A stretch of 64,000 nt of DNA from Lates calcarifer (Eukaryota > Chordata > Actinopteri > Centropomidae): contig NC_066847.1 of the NCBI RefSeq assembly GCF_001640805.2, positions 18,715,504-18,779,503 of the forward strand, read 5' to 3'. The notes under the pieces were generated by a model. That model was not told where the DNA came from, searched no databases, and was given only the letters and a program-made list of their open reading frames with translations. The position numbers were made by a program, and so were the translations under genes. How positions within the stretch are numbered: position 1 is the first letter of the stretch; each line of letters starts with the position of its first letter. Positions 59,656 to 64,000 of this stretch are shown piece after piece.

Positions 59656-62600
59656 CTAGACAGACATACAGTACACAGCATATGTTAGTTGTTGTCCTTA
59701 CCAATGCACGCAACACCTGAACAACTAAGAGATAGAAGATAACTTGTCCTCACTAAGTTAAAATATGTATCTTTAAAAATGTAGATCATATTTATTGGAA
59801 AAAAGCTAATTCATGTATGAAGACAAACATTTACTGTAATGATAACATCCACATGGAAACTTACAGGCCCAGGATTGTAGATGACCCGGAGGCCTGTAGC
59901 AGGAGGAGGCTGTTTCACATGGAACCTGGCAGAGAGACAGATCAAAATAAACCACGAATAGTAAACAGGTCAAAGTTTTCCCTTCAGACTTGAAGGCGAC
60001 CCACAAATCGCCTTGCACCTATCTGAAGTCTAAATCTGCCTGTTTTTTTTTTTTAATCATTCGCCCATTCTCGACCCATCAGCTGGATCATCATCATCTG
60101 TACCTGCAGGTGTCAACACCCACATTCTTCATCACCACAGTAATGGCTGAGGAGGTGCCCTCCTGCAGGGTACCAAAGTCAGCACTGGATGGGAGGAGCT
60201 GGAACCCCCTCACCACAACATTTGGATCAGTCAGAGAAATCGTTCGACACTTCCTCCTCACTGGCTCTTCCACCGATAGGAACTGGAATAGGGGACAGAG
60301 TGATGCGTGAACCCATGTGTGAACAGCATTTGTGTGACAGTGATAGAGAGAGAAGCTTATACTGCATGTAGGGGATGAACAGGGAACAGTTCATCAACAC
60401 ATGTTTTCTGTTTGCATGTGTCTAAATGTTTGAGCACCTGCTGATTTGGTACACTGCTTGGTTTAGAGCTGAGGATGGAGGTCGGTAGTCTGACTTTATT
60501 CCTCCTGGGCTTTCCGGTCACATCCACCTGGACTGACTTATATGGACCTGATGGACGCCTAAGACTGCTTTCACCTGGCACAGACAGACACACAAGGATA
60601 TGGTCTGCCATTCATTCATTCATTCACATAAAAGTGTTCAATCCATCTAACCTGCATGTCATCCAACCTGAAAATAATCTGGTAATCAGACTGTGAATCA
60701 TATACATTGTTGGGGATTATGACCATCACCCTCAAACTGAATAGAAAAGTACTGTATGTTTTTGTACCATGCATTTAAGAAATGGGACAGGTTTAATGTG
60801 CTCTCTTGCCTGATGATGCTTTAAATAGAACACAGACTATGCCCTCAAAACGTCCCAGCAATATTCAGTGTAGTTCCTGACTGATTATACTCTTCCACAA
60901 CACTCTGTTTTAACTAATCAGAGAATAGTCTGGCTTTTCACACTTTACTGGTGAGGTCTCTGATTGGAAGATTCAGTTAAACACATAATAAAAAAGAAGG
61001 GTAAGAAGCAAACCAGCAGACTGAGGTGTTGGGTTAGTGGGTCTCTTCTCAGATGTCCTGTCACTTCCTGCTGCACGACTAAGAGGAAAACACCAGGTGT
61101 TAAGCAGTATCACAGAAGCAACTGTAAACATAAATTACACAAGCAATTTATAGAATTAAAATAAACAGACATAGATGTTTTGTCATCAGCTACAACTGAG
61201 TGAAAACCTACAGTAGACACAGGGAAAACAAGAAAGAGTTCATGACGTTTTTTTCATTATTACCTTGCTGACTGGGAGGGTGTTGGGTTTAAAGGCCGTG
61301 GGGCTGCAAAGACAAACACAAATACAGTATGTTATACAGTATGCAAATCTAGTTAGTGCTCAGTTAATGCTTTTTATGCACTTTGCCAATTGCTTTAAAG
61401 TGGAATTTTATGTTTTTAGAGAATTCAGGTCAATTCAGCCTCAGTTTCTCGGTATGGATTCCCAACAGGACAGCCTTTAAAATGAGTTTCATCTCAGTAG
61501 CTCTTTGTAAATACTGACAGTATAATAACTTACTGTCCTCTTGTGGGGCATCTTTCAGGAAGGTCTCAGCACTGTCTGATTTGGGGATCGGAGGGAGTTC
61601 CATGGATAGACTCCTCATGTCTGGTGTTCGCTGCTGTAGCAGATTCTGAAAAACAAGACACGACGCTGTGTTTCTTACAGTACATTGCATATTTCTCAGT
61701 ATAAATTCAAAAATGGTAATTCAGTGTGTGTTTAGACTTACGACTTTGATCATAACAATAATTTAATAAAGTGCAGTTAAGTATATTATATTATATTGTA
61801 CATTTCCCTGCTGTGAGACTAATAAATGATTCTCTATCTTTATTCTACCTATTGTATATTAAAGTGAAGACATACAGTACCTGGTATAATGCAATATTTT
61901 CTGGGTGGAAATAAGGAACAATGTTCTTTCTTCTCAGAGCATCTCTATAACTCTTCTCCTCACAGACCTCCTGTCTGAAGTACACAAGCATGCAGAGAAT
62001 ATTACTGATGAGTCAATGGCTACTAGTACAAACTCAATGCACTTGTTGCCGTGGTAGTGCCATAATCTCCTATATTTGTCCGTTATCTGTCCTGCAGCCT
62101 CTTTTAGTAGCACTGAATCAGCTGCGGTAGATGTTGTAGTTTTGTACCAAATTACTCCTTTCAAAGGAAACTCACAGCAGCAGCCATACAGAAAAAAAGG
62201 GAATAACATTTCCACAATTAACACACATCAGTGACTGGAAAAGTGTAAATCCAGATGTCTAGAAGATGCCTTTATGACTATAATACTTCAATTGTTACAT
62301 TAGTTCACTGTTGCAGTGAATGTTGACATGTAAAAACTTCACTGGAGTCAGTATTTTTTCAAAGATACCAAATGTCACAGTAATGGTTAATTCTTATTTA
62401 CAAGTACTGTATATTTACCTGTATTGTGCAAGTCTTTCAGTCCATTTTGACTCCTTTCCATTGGTAAAACTGGATAGGAGAAGGGGGTTTACAAAGATAT
62501 TGATACAGTTTAAGAATTTTTAATATCTGGAACTGTCACTTTCGAGAACGTTACATCATATATTCATGTGTTTTAGTTTAATCTCTCTTACCTGTCACTA

Positions 62601-64000
62601 CCCACTGTGGCCATGTCTTCTGAAGCATCTGACTGCTCAGCTTGGGCTCCAATACCTTTGCTGTAAAGATTGCCTATGTCTACTGTGGATACACACAATG
62701 GAAATTAGAACAAGTGTCTGTGACACACACTACACAAGTCAAACTATTAATGTAACTCGCCTAAAATACACCTCATATTCATTTCAATTTTACCAAAAGA
62801 AAAAAGAAAAAAATAATAATGATAACATATATGATTACATAGAATTACTAACAATAGTCTAATTCCAGTTTTACACAACTTAGGTCTGATTAATAAGTTA
62901 AAACGGAACAAAACCAGAGGATGGTCAATTCTAAAGTGTAACCAGAACACTGCAAGAGGTATTATCCCACCTGAAGTCCTCTTTTCAGAGGTGTCATCTG
63001 CATCTTCTTCCTCTGCGAAAGACTAGCAAAAACATAATTAATCATTTCATTAAGATTGCTTAATGTTATTCTATGACAATAATTTGTATAAATGTATTTA
63101 TTTTGTCTTCAACTCTTTATGCAGTGTGGAAAGATCCCTACACTATCATTTTTCAGTCTATTATACTCAGTAACAGTCACAGTAAAGGCAATGGAATATT
63201 CCTAATGTGCATCATGTTGTATGCTTTTTATAGAGAGTGTACATTTGTGTGCATTTGTGTGTGTCTGCGTGTGTGTGCTGACCAGGACCAGGTTGAGCAG
63301 ATCACTGGCATGGACATTCTCTTCCTCAGTGCGAGGGTCTTTGACCTTTATCTCCTCCGATCGCTGCTCCCTCTCCATCAGACTCTCTATGTATTCCTAC
63401 AGTCAAAGCCACATTTCAGCATTTGTCAGAATGTGTCTAAATGATAAAATGGAAAGTAACAAAAGTAGGATCATTTTCAGGTACCTGGTATTTTATGTAA
63501 CACCTGTTTCTTTCTAAACCAAGAGATACTGGTGCTCTAATGTCATTTTAAACAGTGTGCTTATTTTGGCAAAACTATCTAAACTACTAAAAATAACCAA
63601 ATCTAAAAATTAAAACAGACAGGGAAAATATCACCTCAGAACCATTTCAAAGATAAAGGGTGATAAAAGTATTACCTTCAGTCGTGCATCTATAGTATTT
63701 TTGAGGGACATGGTGAATGGTCTGTGCTGGTACAGTTCCCTCATCTCCAGGACTTTAGGGCAGCTCCTGACAGGTTGGTGCTGTACTGCAGAACCACCAG
63801 ACCTCTCCCTCAGAGACAGACCTCGCCCCATGTCAGTACCAAATGGAGGACCTGGGCTCTTCTTCTGCAAATAGAGAGAAGCACAAAAAGGAGAGAAGTG
63901 TCAGTGATTAGCCCTGGGTGTGTTAATTTTCCCGTGTGTACATGTGCAATATGTTTACGCATGCAAGTACCTCTGCACTAGGGAAATCATGCCAGCTGCG
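59497..64000 (-). CDS. spag17: Axonemal central-apparatus protein, SPAG17-like, C-terminal part (5' end beyond window)
   Basis: Fourteen exons chain in frame: 63971-64000 (cut by the edge), 63676-63864, 63283-63396, 62971-63022, 62592-62682, 62419-62469, 61881-61974, 61534-61645, 61264-61303, 61014-61078, 60438-60574, 60104-60282, 59865-59925 and 59497-59655. They give 457 C-terminal residues and a TGA stop. Seen: a Glu-rich helical block with EIKVKDPRTEEENVHASDLL, then PYFHPENIALYQ, a Pro/Ser/Thr-rich linker, and a terminal beta-rich region with DFGTLQEG, VMKNVGVDTCRFHVKQPPP and TGLRVIYNPGPVAAGLQVEL. The last part reads as an ASH/PapD-like fold typical of ciliary proteins. Known: SPAG17 (PF6 orthologue) sits in the C1a projection of motile cilia and sperm tails. 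The name rests on remembered C-terminal motifs; CFAP47, CFAP74 or HYDIN-type proteins share the fold and are the alternatives. Confidence 0.72.
59865..59925 (-). CDS. spag17: spag17 exon (RFHVKQPPP...)
   Basis: The exon is 61 bases, with acceptor TGCCAG/GTTCCA and strong donor GGCCT/GTAAGT. It encodes FHVKQPPPATGLRVIYNPGP, the most characteristic stretch of the terminal domain. Confidence 0.8.
60104..60282 (-). CDS. spag17: spag17 exon (start of ASH/PapD-like domain)
   Basis: The exon is 179 bases, with acceptor ATTCCAG/TTCCTA and donor TGCAG/GTACAG, ending in phase 2. It encodes FLSVEEPVRRKCRTIS, GFQLLPSSADFGTLQEG and ITVVMKNVGVDTC. The FGxLxEG plus NVGxD arrangement is typical of ASH-type ciliary domains. 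Confidence 0.8.
60438..60574 (-). CDS. spag17: spag17 exon (basic linker before the ASH-like domain)
   Basis: The exon is 137 bases, with acceptor GTGCCAG/GTGAAA and donor AATCAGCAG/GTGCTC, ending in phase 0. It encodes ESSLRRPSGPYKSVQVDV, TGKPRRNKVRLPTS and ILSSKPSSVPNQQ. Confidence 0.75.
61014..61078 (-). CDS. spag17: spag17 exon B (RAAGSDRTSEKRPTNPTPQSA)
   Basis: The exon is 65 bases, with acceptor CCTCTTAG/TCGTGC and a weaker donor GCTG/GTTTGC. The phase fits on both sides. The C-terminal half repeats the Pro-rich motif of mini-exon A. Confidence 0.58.
61264..61303 (-). CDS. spag17: spag17 mini-exon A (PRPLNPTPSQSAS)
   Basis: This 40-base exon has acceptor TTTGCAG/CCCCAC and donor GCAAG/GTAATA and joins both neighbours in frame. 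Its protein resembles the end of the next exon (RPTNPTPQSAG), suggesting a local duplication. Confidence 0.6.
61534..61645 (-). CDS. spag17: spag17 exon (NLLQQRTPDMRS...)
   Basis: The exon is 112 bases, with acceptor TTTTTCAG/AATCTG and a strong donor GACA/GTAAGT, ending in phase 1. It encodes NLLQQRTPDMRSLSMEL, PPIPKSDSAETFLK and DAPQED. Confidence 0.74.
61881..61974 (-). CDS. spag17: spag17 exon (PYFHPENIALYQ)
   Basis: The exon is 94 bases, with acceptor TACTTCAG/ACAGGAG and donor TACCAG/GTACTG. It encodes RQEVCEEKSYRDALRRK then NIVPYFHPENIALYQ. The acceptor was chosen over the CAG four bases further in because only this one keeps the frame. Confidence 0.75.
62419..62469 (-). CDS. spag17: spag17 exon (FTNGKESKWTERLAQY)
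   Basis: The exon is 51 bases, with acceptor TATCCAG/TTTTAC and donor ATACAG/GTAAAT, phase 2 on both sides. It is open only in the frame that joins its neighbours, which supports the chain. Confidence 0.65.
62592..62682 (-). CDS. spag17: spag17 exon (VDIGNLYSKG...)
   Basis: The exon is 91 bases, with acceptor TCCACAG/TAGACA and donor GACAG/GTAAGA. It starts in phase 1 and ends in phase 2, encoding VDIGNLYSKGIGAQAEQ followed by SDASEDMATVGSD. Confidence 0.62.
62971..63022 (-). CDS. spag17: spag17 exon (acidic)
   Basis: The exon is 52 bases, with acceptor TTGCTAG/TCTTTC and donor CTTCAG/GTGGGA, ending in phase 1. It encodes SFAEEEDADDTSEKRTS. An alternative acceptor a few bases inside (TCGCAG) cannot be excluded. 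Confidence 0.6.
63283..63396 (-). CDS. spag17: spag17 exon (Glu-rich helical block)
   Basis: The exon is 114 bases, with acceptor CTGTAG/GAATAC and donor GTCCTG/GTCAGC, both phase 0. It encodes EYIESLMEREQRSEEIK, VKDPRTEEENVHASD and LLNLVL, a probable coiled-coil-like helix. Confidence 0.72.
63676..63864 (-). CDS. spag17: spag17 exon (KKSPGPPF...ARLK)
   Basis: The exon is 189 bases, phase 0 at both ends, with acceptor TTTGCAG/AAGAAG and donor CTGAAG/GTAATA. It encodes 63 residues including KKSPGPPFGTDMGRGLSLRE and MRELYQHRPFTMSLKN. Confidence 0.7.
63971..64000 (-). CDS. spag17: spag17 exon, truncated by the window edge
   Basis: This encodes RSWHDFPSAE and ends at a CAGAG/GTACTT donor in phase 0. 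It continues beyond the window on the right. Confidence 0.6.

Overview
The window looks like a piece of a ray-finned (teleost) fish genome. It is AT-leaning, dense in dinucleotide microsatellites, and carries decayed copies of interspersed repeats that I remember from many teleost genomes. It holds two intron-containing vertebrate genes, both on the minus strand. Nothing bacterial, phage-like or CRISPR-like was seen, and no intact mobile-element or viral open reading frame was recognised.

Layout. Positions 1 to about 32.7 kb are a gene-poor region with no convincing coding exon. They contain interspersed-repeat remnants (about 1.27-1.5, 18.17-18.37, 19.3-19.64 and 28.56-28.8 kb), a small element with inverted ends (24.97-25.13 kb), many (TG)n/(GA)n tracts and one striking alternating GC/CA tract (22.1 kb). 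At 32.7-33.2 kb a short CpG-richer block with GC-box, CRE-like and ETS motifs looks like an orphan promoter. From 33.2 to 45.1 kb the sequence is again non-coding, with a roughly 0.9 kb polypurine block (34.3-35.25 kb), a perfect short hairpin (36.93 kb) and a CTCF-like motif (41.43 kb).

The first gene, a TMEM151-family membrane protein closest to TMEM151B, occupies about 45.1-58.1 kb on the minus strand. It has six coding exons that join in frame to 647 residues, with an ATG at 57965 and a stop at 46516. Its CpG-rich upstream block contains a perfect CRE palindrome. The second gene, read here as the 3' end of spag17 (a cilium central-apparatus protein), lies from 59497 to beyond the right edge on the minus strand. 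Fourteen exons, the first cut by the window edge, chain in frame to 457 C-terminal residues ending in an ASH/PapD-like domain. Its stop codon is only about 1.5 kb upstream of the tmem151b start codon, so the two genes lie head to tail.

The genes share no obvious pathway: one is a neural-type transmembrane protein and the other an axonemal protein. I did not find a new biological system. The most useful leads are the unassigned promoter at 33 kb, the extra short introns and low-complexity expansions in tmem151b, the repeated proline-rich mini-exons in spag17, and several DNA-structure candidates. Exon boundaries were placed by hand from splice consensus, reading frame and remembered family sequence, not by alignment.
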